From: Bosea beijingensis
GTDB lineage: Bacteria; Pseudomonadota; Alphaproteobacteria; Rhizobiales; Beijerinckiaceae
Direction: 5' to 3'
Assembly: GCF_030758975.1 (NCBI RefSeq)
Contig: NZ_CP132359.1
Span: forward strand, 1,318,811 to 1,382,810
Length of the DNA: 64,000 bases
The notes under the pieces: generated by a model
Database searches by the model: none
Seen by the model: only the letters and a program-made list of their open reading frames with translations
Told to the model about the DNA's origin: nothing
Translations under genes and position numbers: made by a program
Shown here: positions 55,053 through 63,048 of the stretch, piece by piece
Layout: the number at the start of each line of letters is the position of its first letter
Position numbering within the stretch: position 1 is the stretch's first letter

Positions 55053-55867
55053 TGGCCGATCGCCTCCTTCAGCTTGGTCGAGGCGACGCGGCAGAGATGG
55101 GCGTATTCGCCGGAGGTCCGGAACAATTCGTCGCGCGGATAGGCGGCATCGACCGATAGATCGGCCATGACCCGGCCGGGTCTTGCCGCCATCACGACGA
55201 TACGCTGCGAGAGATAGACGGACTCGAAGACCGAATGGGTGACGAACACGGCGGTGAAGCGCTCGCGCTCCCACAGCGCCAGCAGGTCGTCGTTGAGGCG
55301 GTGGCGAGTGATCTCGTCGAGCGCCGCAAAAGGCTCGTCCATCAGCAGGATCTTCGGCCGCATCACCAGCGCGCGGGCGATCGAGACGCGCATTTTCATG
55401 CCGCCGGAGAGTTCGCGCGGATAGGATTTCTCGAAGCCCTCGAGGCCGACCAGCGCCAGCATCTCGGCGGCACGGGCCTCGGCCTCGGCGCGGGTCACGC
55501 CCTTGAGCTTGAGTGGCAGCATGACGTTGGCCAAGGCATTGGCCCAGGGCATCAGCGTCGGGTCCTGGAAGACGAAGCCGAGATCGCGGGCGCCATGGCC
55601 GGCGCTGCCTTGCGCCTCCCCGGTCTCTCCCGGCCAGGTGATGGAACCGGTCGTCGGCGCGCCAAGGCCGGCGATCATGCGCAGGAGCGTCGACTTTCCG
55701 CAGCCGGAGGGGCCGAGCAGGCTGATGAACTGCCCCGTCCCCAGTTCGAGATCGACATCGCGCACGGCGAGCGTGCCGTTGGCGAATTGCTTGGAGACGT
55801 GCCGGATCGCCACCAGCGGAGTGCTCGCGGCGGGTTGCGGCTTCGTCTCGTCCATCGTCACAGTCAT
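55049..55867 (-). CDS. ABC transporter ATP-binding protein, NMT1/SsuB type
   Basis: A 272-residue ATPase with Walker A GPSGCGKSTLLRMIAG (about residues 54-69), signature RELSGGMKMRVSIARAL and Walker B ILLMDEPFAALDE. The ATG at 55867 is the start; an internal ATG at 55855 is possible. It powers the permease and binding protein flanking it. The family imports sulfonates, taurine, pyrimidines, riboflavin or related small molecules; the substrate here is unresolved. Confidence 0.92.
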   Translation of the reverse strand: MTVTMDETKPQPAASTPLVAIRHVSKQFANGTLAVRDVDLELGTGQFISLLGPSGCGKSTLLRMIAGLGAPTTGSITWPGETGEAQGSAGHGARDLGFVFQDPTLMPWANALANVMLPLKLKGVTRAEAEARAAEMLALVGLEGFEKSYPRELSGGMKMRVSIARALVMRPKILLMDEPFAALDEITRHRLNDDLLALWERERFTAVFVTHSVFESVYLSQRIVVMAARPGRVMADLSVDAAYPRDELFRTSGEYAHLCRVASTKLKEAIGQ

Positions 55868-55890
55868 CGTGTCGTCAACGCTTGTCCGGC

Positions 55891-56922
55891 TCAGCCCTTG
55901 CCGATGCCTTTGTTGACGAAGTCGAGGCTGTAGGCCTTCTTCACGTCGACGCCGGCCGGAACGACGCCGGCCTCGCTCATCGTCTTGTAGAAGCTCGCCC
56001 AGCGCGCATCGGTCATTGCGCCGATGCCGAGCGTCTTGGCGTCGCCGGAGACGACGATGCCGCGCTCGTTCATCACCTTGAGCGCGTAGTCGATCTTCTC
56101 CTGATCCATGTCGGGATTGTCCTTCAGGATCCGGGCATTGGCGGCCTCGTTGCCCGCACCGCCCTTCATGTACTCGGCCCAGCCTTCCAGCGTCGCATCG
56201 GTGAAGCGCTGCACGACGTCCTTCTTCTCCTGGGCCATCTTCCGGGAGAGCGTGATCGTGGTGTTGTAGTTCTCGAAGCCGGCATCGGCGAGGAGATGCA
56301 CCACCGGATCGACGCCGGCCTTGCGGATCACGAAGGGCTCGGAAGACAGGAAGCCCTGCTGCGTCAGCTTCTTGTCGGCCAGGAAGGGCGCCATGTTGAA
56401 GGTGTACGGGCGGATCTGCTCGTCCTGGTAGCCGAATTTCAGCTTCAGGAAGGGCCAGAAGCCGACGCGGGCCTGCGCCGCGATCAGGATCGGCTTGCCC
56501 TTGAGATCGGCAAGCGTGTCGTTGCCCTGGCCGGGATGAGAGATCAGGACCTGCGGGTCCTTCTGGAAAATCGAGGCGATGCAGAGGAAGGGCAGGTTCT
56601 CGTGCGCGAAGGAGAGCGCCTCCAGCGAGTTGCCCATGATCATGTCGACGCGGCCGCCGAGCAGGAGCTGGGTCGGGTTCTGCTGCGGGCCGCCGGGGCG
56701 GATCTCCACGTCCAGCCCGTATTTCTTGTAGATGCCGTTGGCGGCCGCGAGATAGAAGCCGCCATGCTCGGTCTGGGCCCGCCAATTGGTCTGGTAGCTG
56801 ACCTTGTCGAGCGTCTGCGCATTGACGCGCGCGCCGGGCACGGGGATCAGCAGGGAGGCGGCGGAGCCGCCGATCAGCCCGAGCGCGGCACGCCGGTTCA
56901 CGCGATATTTCATCGTCGTCAT
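55891..56922 (-). CDS. NMT1/THI5-like periplasmic binding protein
   Basis: About 343 residues from the ATG at 56922, which has GGGGAGAG about 6 nt upstream. The signal sequence (NRRAALGLIGGSAASLLIPV, cleavage near ARVNAQ) is possibly Tat-exported. The mature start VSYQTNWRAQTEHGGFYLAA and GGRVDMIMGNSLEALSFA follow the NMT1/THI5/SsuA fold. Family members bind pyrimidines, sulfonates or riboflavin. A creatininase-family gene begins 147 nt away on the other strand, which might act on the imported compound. Confidence 0.91.
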   Translation of the reverse strand: MTTMKYRVNRRAALGLIGGSAASLLIPVPGARVNAQTLDKVSYQTNWRAQTEHGGFYLAAANGIYKKYGLDVEIRPGGPQQNPTQLLLGGRVDMIMGNSLEALSFAHENLPFLCIASIFQKDPQVLISHPGQGNDTLADLKGKPILIAAQARVGFWPFLKLKFGYQDEQIRPYTFNMAPFLADKKLTQQGFLSSEPFVIRKAGVDPVVHLLADAGFENYNTTITLSRKMAQEKKDVVQRFTDATLEGWAEYMKGGAGNEAANARILKDNPDMDQEKIDYALKVMNERGIVVSGDAKTLGIGAMTDARWASFYKTMSEAGVVPAGVDVKKAYSLDFVNKGIGKG

Positions 56923-57069
56923 CTCGCTCTCTCCCCTCATGCTGCGGCCGGTCAGCCACTGGCCCGTCTCCTTATCCCATGCGATAGGACGGCGGGACAA
57001 TGCAACGCCGCATCGCCGGGTTTCTGCACAGAAACAAGGCGATGACATCGGCTCCTGACAGGCCTGATC

Positions 57070-57870
57070 ATGACCGCACGCTTCTGGGGCGACCTGAAGA
57101 GCTCCGACTTCGTTGCCCTTTCATCCGAGCGCACCGTGGCGGTGCTGCCGCTGGCGGCAATCGAGCAGCATGGCCCGCATCTGCCTGTTTCGGTCGACAC
57201 CACCGTGATGAACGGGATGCTCGCGGAAGCGATGCCGCTGGTGCCTGATGATCTCGACCTTCTCGTCCTGCCGACGCAAGCGGTCTGCAAATCGAACGAG
57301 CACCTGCATTCGCCGGGCACGGTGACGATCGGCTGGGAGAGCGCGATCCACTCCTGGCTGGAGATCGGCGAGAGCGTGAAACGCGCCGGCCTGCGCAAGC
57401 TCGTGATGGTCACCTCGCATGGCGGCAATGTCGACCCGATGAAGATCGTGGCGCGGGAGCTGCGCGTCAGCCATGGCATGCTCGCCGTCTGCACCGCTTG
57501 GTCGTCATTCGGCCTGCCTGAGGGGCTCTTTGGCGAGCTGGATCTCCGCCACGGCATCCATGCCGGCGACGCCGAGACCTCGCTGATGCTGCATTTCCGG
57601 CCGGACCTCGTCGACATGACACAGGCCGCACTGTTCAAGCCGCACACGGTGACGATGGCCGAGGAAGGCTATGCGCATCTGCGCCCGACCGGCCCGCATG
57701 CCTTCGCCTGGATGGCGCAGGACGTGAACCGTGCCGGCGCGGCCGGCGACGCCACGCTCGCAACGGCCGAGAAGGGCAAGGCGACCGCCGCCCTACAGGC
57801 GAAGGGCTTCGTCGCGCTCATGGCCGATGTCGCGCGGATGCCGCTCGATAGGCTCTACAAGGCTGGCTGA
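57070..57870 (+). CDS. Creatininase-family amidohydrolase
   Basis: A 266-residue creatininase-fold enzyme. Metal-binding residues are visible in AIEQHGPHLPVSVDTTV (Glu, His and Asp), in MVTSHGGNVDPM (His) and in HGIHAGDAETSLM (Glu). Members hydrolyse creatinine, open rings in riboflavin breakdown or act in other amide hydrolyses, so the substrate is not fixed. It is divergent from the NMT1-type ABC importer and convergent with soxR (3 nt between stops). Probably a catabolic partner of the importer. Confidence 0.9.
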   Translation: MTARFWGDLKSSDFVALSSERTVAVLPLAAIEQHGPHLPVSVDTTVMNGMLAEAMPLVPDDLDLLVLPTQAVCKSNEHLHSPGTVTIGWESAIHSWLEIGESVKRAGLRKLVMVTSHGGNVDPMKIVARELRVSHGMLAVCTAWSSFGLPEGLFGELDLRHGIHAGDAETSLMLHFRPDLVDMTQAALFKPHTVTMAEEGYAHLRPTGPHAFAWMAQDVNRAGAAGDATLATAEKGKATAALQAKGFVALMADVARMPLDRLYKAG

Positions 57871-57873
57871 GCC

Positions 57874-58329
57874 TCACTCTGGATCGAGGAGGCGCGGCCC
57901 TGGCCCCTCCTCGGCCAAGCGATCAAGCGGATTGTGCAGCGGACAATCCCGCACCGAAAGGCAGCCGCAGCCGATGCAGCCGTTGAGGTGATCGCGCAGT
58001 CCCGTCAGCCGGTCGATACGACGCTCCAGCTCCTGCTTCCAGGCTGACGAGAGCTGCGTCCAGTCGGCGACAGTCGGCGTGCGCTCCTGCGGCAGGGCCT
58101 TGAAGGCCTCGCGGATGGTCTTCAGCGGGATGCCGGCGCGCTGCGCCACCTTGATGATGGCGACCCGGCGCAGCACCTCGCGGGCATAGCGACGCTGGTT
58201 GCCCGCCGTGCGATGGCTGCGGATCAGCCCTTCCGCCTCGTAGAAATGCAATGCCGAGACGGCGAGCCCGCTGCGGCGGGCGACATCGCCGACGCTGAGC
58301 TCGCCCGGCAGACGCGCCTGCTGGGACAT
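57874..58329 (-). CDS. soxR: Redox-sensitive transcriptional activator SoxR
   Basis: A 151-residue MerR-family regulator. The N-terminal winged helix ([20 protein letters not shown]) binds DNA; the C-terminal 2Fe-2S cluster is held by Cys118, Cys121, Cys123 and Cys129 in [12 protein letters not shown], the invariant SoxR pattern. The ATG at 58329 has AGAGGTG 8 nt upstream. It is divergent from the FMN reductase gene, and a SoxR-like operator lies between them. It should activate that gene when the cluster is oxidised by redox-cycling compounds. Confidence 0.95.
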   Translation of the reverse strand: MSQQARLPGELSVGDVARRSGLAVSALHFYEAEGLIRSHRTAGNQRRYAREVLRRVAIIKVAQRAGIPLKTIREAFKALPQERTPTVADWTQLSSAWKQELERRIDRLTGLRDHLNGCIGCGCLSVRDCPLHNPLDRLAEEGPGPRLLDPE

Positions 58330-58341
58330 CGGAAACACCTC

Positions 58342-58372
58342 TTGACCTAAACTTTACTTGAGGTTTTATAAG
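58342..58372 (+). promoter_or_regulatory. SoxR-controlled promoter (19-bp spacer) with sox box
   Basis: TTGACC (58342-58347) and TATAAG (58367-58372) are separated by 19 bp, the long spacer typical of MerR-family activated promoters. The 18-bp sox box at 58346-58363 (CCTAAACTTTACTTGAGG) agrees with the enterobacterial CCTCAAGTTAACTTGAGG at 15 of 18 positions. It faces the FMN reductase gene at 58406. Confidence 0.85.
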
Positions 58373-58405
58373 CCCCGCTCCCGTGATGCAAACCGGAGCG
58401 TTTCC

Positions 58406-58999
58406 ATGCACCAGAAGGTCGATACGCGGATCAGGCTCGCCCTGATCTATGGCAGCAGCCGCGAAGGCCGATTCTGCGACAAGGTCGCCGGCTGGGCGAT
58501 CTCGCAGATCGCGGGCGATGGCCCCTTCGACCTCGCGGTCGTCGATCCCGGCGAGATCGACCTGCCGCCGCGCCATGTCAGCGGCAAGCACCCAGCCCTC
58601 GAAGAGCTCCGGAACATCATCGGCTGGGCCGACGGCTTCGTCGTGGTGACGCCGGAATACAACCGCGGCTATCCGGCGATCCTGAAGTTCCTGATCGACG
58701 CGGTCGGCCCGGAATGGCGCGGCAAGCCGGTGGGCTTCGTCTCCTATGGCGGCATCTCGGGGGGCCTGCGCGCCGTCGAGCAACTCCGCCTCGTCTTCGG
58801 GGAACTGCACGCCGCGCCGATCCGCGACGGCGTCGCCTTCGCCGATGTCTGGAGCCGCTTCGATGCGGAGGGCCGCCTGCTCGATGCCGACCGGGCCGAG
58901 CAGGCGATGGCGACGATGTTGGCACAGCTCCATTGGTGGGCGAGCGCCCTGCGCAAGGCGCGCCAGGAGGTGCCCTACGGCCAGTTCGCGGCGGCGTGA
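58406..58999 (+). CDS. NAD(P)H-dependent FMN reductase, likely SoxR target
   Basis: A 197-residue flavodoxin-fold reductase. ALIYGSSREGRFCDKVAGW is the FMN phosphate loop and TPEYNRGYPAILKFLIDAV the second FMN contact, as in the NADPH-dependent FMN reductase family. GGAG stands 10 nt upstream of the ATG at 58406. It is divergent from soxR behind a SoxR-type promoter, so it is presumably induced by redox-cycling drugs and may reduce quinones or detoxify such compounds. Confidence 0.92.
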   Translation: MHQKVDTRIRLALIYGSSREGRFCDKVAGWAISQIAGDGPFDLAVVDPGEIDLPPRHVSGKHPALEELRNIIGWADGFVVVTPEYNRGYPAILKFLIDAVGPEWRGKPVGFVSYGGISGGLRAVEQLRLVFGELHAAPIRDGVAFADVWSRFDAEGRLLDADRAEQAMATMLAQLHWWASALRKARQEVPYGQFAAA

Positions 59000-59136
59000 T
59001 ACGTCACGCGAACGTGGGAAGTGCTTCACAAATCCGAACTGGTTTCATCGCGACGTGGGCGGAAGAATGCCTGCCCCGAGACTAGATCGTCGTGCGTCCT
59101 GCCGGACGCAAGGCGACGACCTAGCTCTTTGTCATC

Positions 59137-59182
59137 GCATCGGATTTGTCCGAAAAGTGGTCCCCACTTTTCGGTCCGATGC
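59137..59182. repeat. Palindromic intergenic element, family 2, copy 2
   Basis: Outer arms GCATCGGA (59137-59144) and TCCGATGC (59175-59182) enclose a perfect 11-bp inner stem CCGAAAAGTGG (59150-59160)/CCACTTTTCGG (59164-59174) with a 3-nt loop. It ends at the ribosome site of the MBL-fold gene, so it lies in that gene's leader. Related to 21050-21095. Confidence 0.85.
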
Positions 59183-59199
59183 AGGAGGAGCCGACGGAT

Positions 59200-59964
59200 A
59201 TGAAGCTCAAACTTCTCCGCAACGCGACGCTGAAGCTCACCTATGGCGGCAGGACCTTCCTGATCGACCCGGATTTCGGCCCGCGCCATAGCCGCCGCTC
59301 CTTCACCGGGCGCTCGGAGAACCCGATGGTCGAGCTGCCCGAGCCGATCGAGGATATCGTCGCGGGCGTCGACACCGTGATCGTCTCGCATCTCCATGCC
59401 GACCATTTCGACGAGGTCGCCAAGGAGCGCCTGCCGAAGGACTTGGCCATCATCTGCCAGCCCGGCGACGAGGCCGTGATCGCTCAGGCCGGCTTCTCCT
59501 CGATCACGGCGATCGACTGCTTCATCCGGCTCGGCCAGATCATCTTGAAGCGGCATCCGGCCCAGCACGGCACCGGCGCCGTCGTCGAGAAGATGGGGCC
59601 GGTGATGGGTCTGAGCTTCGAGGCGCCGGGCGAGCCGACGCTCTACTGGTGCGGCGACAGCGTGCTCTATCCGCCGCTGCGCGATGCCGCGACGGCGACG
59701 GGGCCGGACGTCATCGTCACGCATTCCTGCGGAGCGATGTGGGACAACACGCTGATCGTGATGGACGACGAGCAGACGCTCGATCTCGCCGAGGCCTTCC
59801 CGCTGGCAACAGTGATCGCGACGCATATGGAGGCGCTCGATCACGCCACCGTCAGCCGCACAGCTTTGCGCAAGTCGGCGAAGGAGCGTGGCGTCGACAC
59901 GCGGCGCCTGCGCATTCCCGCTGATGGCGAGACGATCGAGCTCGGCGTGCCGGCTTTGGTGTGA
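59200..59964 (+). CDS. MBL-fold metallo-hydrolase (UlaG-like)
   Basis: A 254-residue beta-lactamase-fold hydrolase. The metal-binding motif HLHADHFD is in VDTVIVSHLHADHFDEVA; a further Asp is in YWCGDSVLYPPLRDA and a His in TVIATHMEALDH. AGGAGGAG stands about 10 nt before the ATG at 59200. The layout resembles UlaG/L-ascorbate-6-phosphate lactonase-like hydrolases, but the substrate is unknown. The palindrome at 59137-59182 lies immediately upstream and could form a leader hairpin. Confidence 0.88.
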   Translation: MKLKLLRNATLKLTYGGRTFLIDPDFGPRHSRRSFTGRSENPMVELPEPIEDIVAGVDTVIVSHLHADHFDEVAKERLPKDLAIICQPGDEAVIAQAGFSSITAIDCFIRLGQIILKRHPAQHGTGAVVEKMGPVMGLSFEAPGEPTLYWCGDSVLYPPLRDAATATGPDVIVTHSCGAMWDNTLIVMDDEQTLDLAEAFPLATVIATHMEALDHATVSRTALRKSAKERGVDTRRLRIPADGETIELGVPALV

Positions 59965-59981
59965 ATCACTCAATACGCGGC

Positions 59982-60074
59982 GTCATCCCGGACGACCGAA
60001 AGGAGACCCGGGACCCATTCCGGAACGGTTCAGGCATGGATCCCGGCTCTTCGCTTCGCTCCGGCCGGGATGAC
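59982..60074. repeat. Palindromic repeat, family 1, copy E
   Basis: Outer arms GTCATCCCGG (59982-59991) and CCGGGATGAC (60065-60074). It sits between the converging MBL-fold gene and matB, a place where it could serve as a bidirectional transcription end. Confidence 0.85.
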
Positions 60075-60096
60075 ACGCGATGAAGGTAGAGGTGGC

Positions 60097-61626
60097 TTAC
60101 TCCCCTGCCTTCAACTGCTTGGCGTAGATGTCCTTGTACTGCTCGCGCAGCAGGTTCTTCTGGACCTTGCCCATGGTGTTGCGCGGCAACTCGGCCACCA
60201 CGAAGACCTGCTTGGGCTGCTTGAACTTGGCGAGCCGCTGCTCCAGCGCCGTGGCGATGCCCTTCGCGGTGATCTCGGCGCCGGGCTTGCAGACCACGAC
60301 CGCGGTGACGCCCTCGCCGAAATCGGGATGCGCCACGCCGATGACGGCGCTCTCGATCACGCCCGGCATCTCGTCGATCTCGGTCTCGACTTCCTTGGGA
60401 TAGACGTTGTAGCCGCCGGTGATGATCAGGTCCTTGCCGCGCCCGACGATATGGACGTAGCCGGTGGGGTCGATCTTGCCGAGGTCGCCGGTGATGAAGA
60501 AGCCGTCGGCCCTGAACTCGGCCTTGGTCTTCTCGGGATTGCGCCAATAGCCCTTGAAGACGTTGGGGCCCTTGACCTCGATCATGCCGATCTCGTCGCG
60601 GGCGATCTCCTTGCCGGTCTCAGGCTCGGTGACGCGGGCCGAAACCCCCGGCAGCGGGAAGCCGACCGTGCCGGCGACGCGATCACCCTCGTAGGGGTTC
60701 GAGGTGTTCATGTTGGTCTCGGTCATGCCGTAGCGCTCGAGGATGGCGTGGCCGGTGCGGTCGCGCCATTCGCGATGCGTCTCGGCCAGAAGCGGCGCCG
60801 AGCCGGAGACGAAAAGGCGCATATGGCTGGTCGCCTCCCTGGTCAGGCGGGCATCCTGCAGCAGCCGGACATAGAAGGTCGGCACGCCCATCATGCTCGT
60901 GGCCTGCGGCAGGTACTTGAAGACCTGCTCCGGATCGAACTTGGGCAGCAGGATCATCGAGGCGCCGGACAAAAGGATCACATTGGTCGCGACGAAGAGG
61001 CCGTGGGTGTGGAAGATCGGCAGGGCGTGCAGCAGCACGTCGCCCTTGGTGAAGCGCCAGTAGTCGACCAGCGCCAGCGCATTGGACGACAGGTTGTCAT
61101 GGCTCAGCATCGCGCCCTTGGAGCGCCCGGTCGTGCCGGAGGTGTAGAGGATCGCGGCAAGGTCGTCCGGCCCGCGCGCGACGTCCGTGAAATCGCCAGA
61201 GGCGACGTTGGCCTTGTCGAGCAGGCTGCCGGTGCCGATGCCGAGCGTCTCCAGCCTGGCCCCGGCCTTCTCGGCATAGGGACGCAAGGCTTCGGCCTTG
61301 GCGGGATCGCAGACGAAGACGGCGGGCTCGGCATCGCCGAGGAAATACTCGATCTCGGCCGGGGTATAGGCGGTGTTGAGCGGCAGGAAGATCGCGCCGG
61401 CCCTGACCGTGCCGAGATAGAGCATCAGCGCCTCGAAGCTCTTCTCGACCTGGACGGCGACGCGGTCCCCCGGCTTGACGCCGAGCCCGGCGAGCGCAGC
61501 GGCGAAGCGGGCGGAGACTGCGACCATGTCGCCATAGGAGAAACGCCGGCCGTCATCGAGCAGCGCGAAGGGCGCGTCCGGCGCCGGCATGCGCGAGCGG
61601 ATCAGGTCGAAGAGATGATTGCCCAT
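60097..61626 (-). CDS. matB: Malonyl-CoA synthetase
   Basis: A 509-residue acyl-adenylate-forming enzyme that makes malonyl-CoA from malonate, ATP and CoA. The AMP-binding signature LYTSGTTGRSKGAMLSH, then ERYGMTETNMNTSNPYEGDR and GYNVYPKEVE, are as in MatB; the final Lys in RNTMGKVQKNLLRE is the adenylation lysine. AAAGGA precedes the ATG. The gene follows the malonyl-CoA decarboxylase gene by 29 nt, the MatA-MatB arrangement known from Rhizobium malonate catabolism. The transporter gene matC is not in the window. Confidence 0.94.
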   Translation of the reverse strand: MGNHLFDLIRSRMPAPDAPFALLDDGRRFSYGDMVAVSARFAAALAGLGVKPGDRVAVQVEKSFEALMLYLGTVRAGAIFLPLNTAYTPAEIEYFLGDAEPAVFVCDPAKAEALRPYAEKAGARLETLGIGTGSLLDKANVASGDFTDVARGPDDLAAILYTSGTTGRSKGAMLSHDNLSSNALALVDYWRFTKGDVLLHALPIFHTHGLFVATNVILLSGASMILLPKFDPEQVFKYLPQATSMMGVPTFYVRLLQDARLTREATSHMRLFVSGSAPLLAETHREWRDRTGHAILERYGMTETNMNTSNPYEGDRVAGTVGFPLPGVSARVTEPETGKEIARDEIGMIEVKGPNVFKGYWRNPEKTKAEFRADGFFITGDLGKIDPTGYVHIVGRGKDLIITGGYNVYPKEVETEIDEMPGVIESAVIGVAHPDFGEGVTAVVVCKPGAEITAKGIATALEQRLAKFKQPKQVFVVAELPRNTMGKVQKNLLREQYKDIYAKQLKAGE

Positions 61627-61655
61627 GATTTCGGGTCCTTTCAGGCATTTCCGTC

Positions 61656-62990
61656 TTAATTTCCCGCCGGGCGCAACAGCTTGCGCACGCCAGAGGAGGC
61701 CACAACCGTGTTGCGGGTGGCGAAGGCTTCGTGGTTGGTCTCGATATCGTCGAGGTCGTAGCGGTAATTGACCATCACGCCATGCGACTCGCGCAGGCCC
61801 CGCGCCGAGAGATTGCCGCCGACATTGATGCGCTCCAGCCGCGCGCCATTGCCGAGATGGAAGCGCGCGACCGGGTCGATGACGCGGCCCGAGGCCGTGC
61901 GCGCCCGTAGCATGTAATGCGCCATCATCTGGCCGAGCAGCTTGTCGCGGCGCGCCTTCGTCGCGTCGTCGAGCGAGATCGTCTCGCCGGCCGGGCGGGC
62001 CAGTTCGGCGCGCTCCTCATTGGTCAGGACGAGATCGCCGGGCTCGTCCGCAACGCCGGCAAGCCAGCGGGCGAAGCCGGGCACCGGCGAGAGCGTCACG
62101 AAGGTATCGAGCCCCGGCAATTCGCGCTTCAGGTCCTCGGCCACCTGCTTGATCAGGAAATTGCCGAAGGAGATGCCGCGCAGGCCTTCCTGGCAGTTCG
62201 AGATTGAATAGAACACCGCCGTCGTCGCCTGCTGCGCGGGCAGGATCGCGCGCTCGGCCTCCAGCACCTCGCCGATACTGCGCGGGATGTCGCCGGTCAG
62301 CGCGACCTCGACGAAGATCAGGGGATCGTCGACGAGCTGCGGATGGAAGAATGCGAAGCAGCGCCGATCCGCCGGCTCCAGCCGGCGCCGGAGGTCGTCC
62401 CAGCCCTGGATCTCATGGACCGCCTCGTAGCGGATGATCTTCTCCAGGACGTTCGCCGGCGTGCGCCAGTCGATCCGGCGCAGGACGAGGAAGCCACGGT
62501 TGAACCAGGAGCCGAAGAGATGGCGAAAATCCTCGTCGATGCCCTTGAGCTCCGGCTCCGCCGCCATCGCCTCGAACAGGGCCTCGCGCATCCGCACGAG
62601 AACATGGGTGCCCTCGGGGGCGAGATTCAGGCGGCGCAGCAATTCCTGCCGGCGCGGCTCGGATGCCTGATGCAGGGCCGCGACGGTCGCCGGATAGGGC
62701 TTGGCGCGATAGGCCTCGATCGCGGCGTCGAGCCGGTCGTGATCGGGGCCGAAACGCTCCCGCAGCAGGTTGAAGAAGGCGAGCCGGCCGGGCTTGTCGA
62801 GCCCCTGCCAGGCTTCCAGCACGGCCTGCGCCAGCGCCATCCCCGAGGCCTCACCCCGACCGGACAGCAGGTCCTCGCAGAGCTTGTCGATCGGGCGCGA
62901 GCGGTTGCCGAGGAAGCGCTCGAAACCGATCAGCGCGCGGCCGCGATCGGCCACGTTGGTCAGAAGTTCGCCGAGAAATGCCATGTCCAT
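61656..62990 (-). CDS. matA: Malonyl-CoA decarboxylase
   Basis: A 444-residue enzyme of the MCD family. The helical N-terminal domain (about residues 1-170) and catalytic GNAT-like C-terminal domain are both present; FYSISNCQEGLRGISFGNFL and RESHGVMVNYRYDLDDIE are the conserved catalytic segments. It decarboxylates malonyl-CoA to acetyl-CoA. The ATG at 62990 has GGGAG about 7 nt upstream. It is upstream of matB in the same operon, so together they convert malonate to acetyl-CoA and CO2. Confidence 0.94.
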   Translation of the reverse strand: MDMAFLGELLTNVADRGRALIGFERFLGNRSRPIDKLCEDLLSGRGEASGMALAQAVLEAWQGLDKPGRLAFFNLLRERFGPDHDRLDAAIEAYRAKPYPATVAALHQASEPRRQELLRRLNLAPEGTHVLVRMREALFEAMAAEPELKGIDEDFRHLFGSWFNRGFLVLRRIDWRTPANVLEKIIRYEAVHEIQGWDDLRRRLEPADRRCFAFFHPQLVDDPLIFVEVALTGDIPRSIGEVLEAERAILPAQQATTAVFYSISNCQEGLRGISFGNFLIKQVAEDLKRELPGLDTFVTLSPVPGFARWLAGVADEPGDLVLTNEERAELARPAGETISLDDATKARRDKLLGQMMAHYMLRARTASGRVIDPVARFHLGNGARLERINVGGNLSARGLRESHGVMVNYRYDLDDIETNHEAFATRNTVVASSGVRKLLRPAGN

Positions 62991-63048
62991 GCCGGCTCCC
63001 AATCCGTAGCCTGATCCTATACGAGATTCAGCGCAGGCAAATTGGGCA

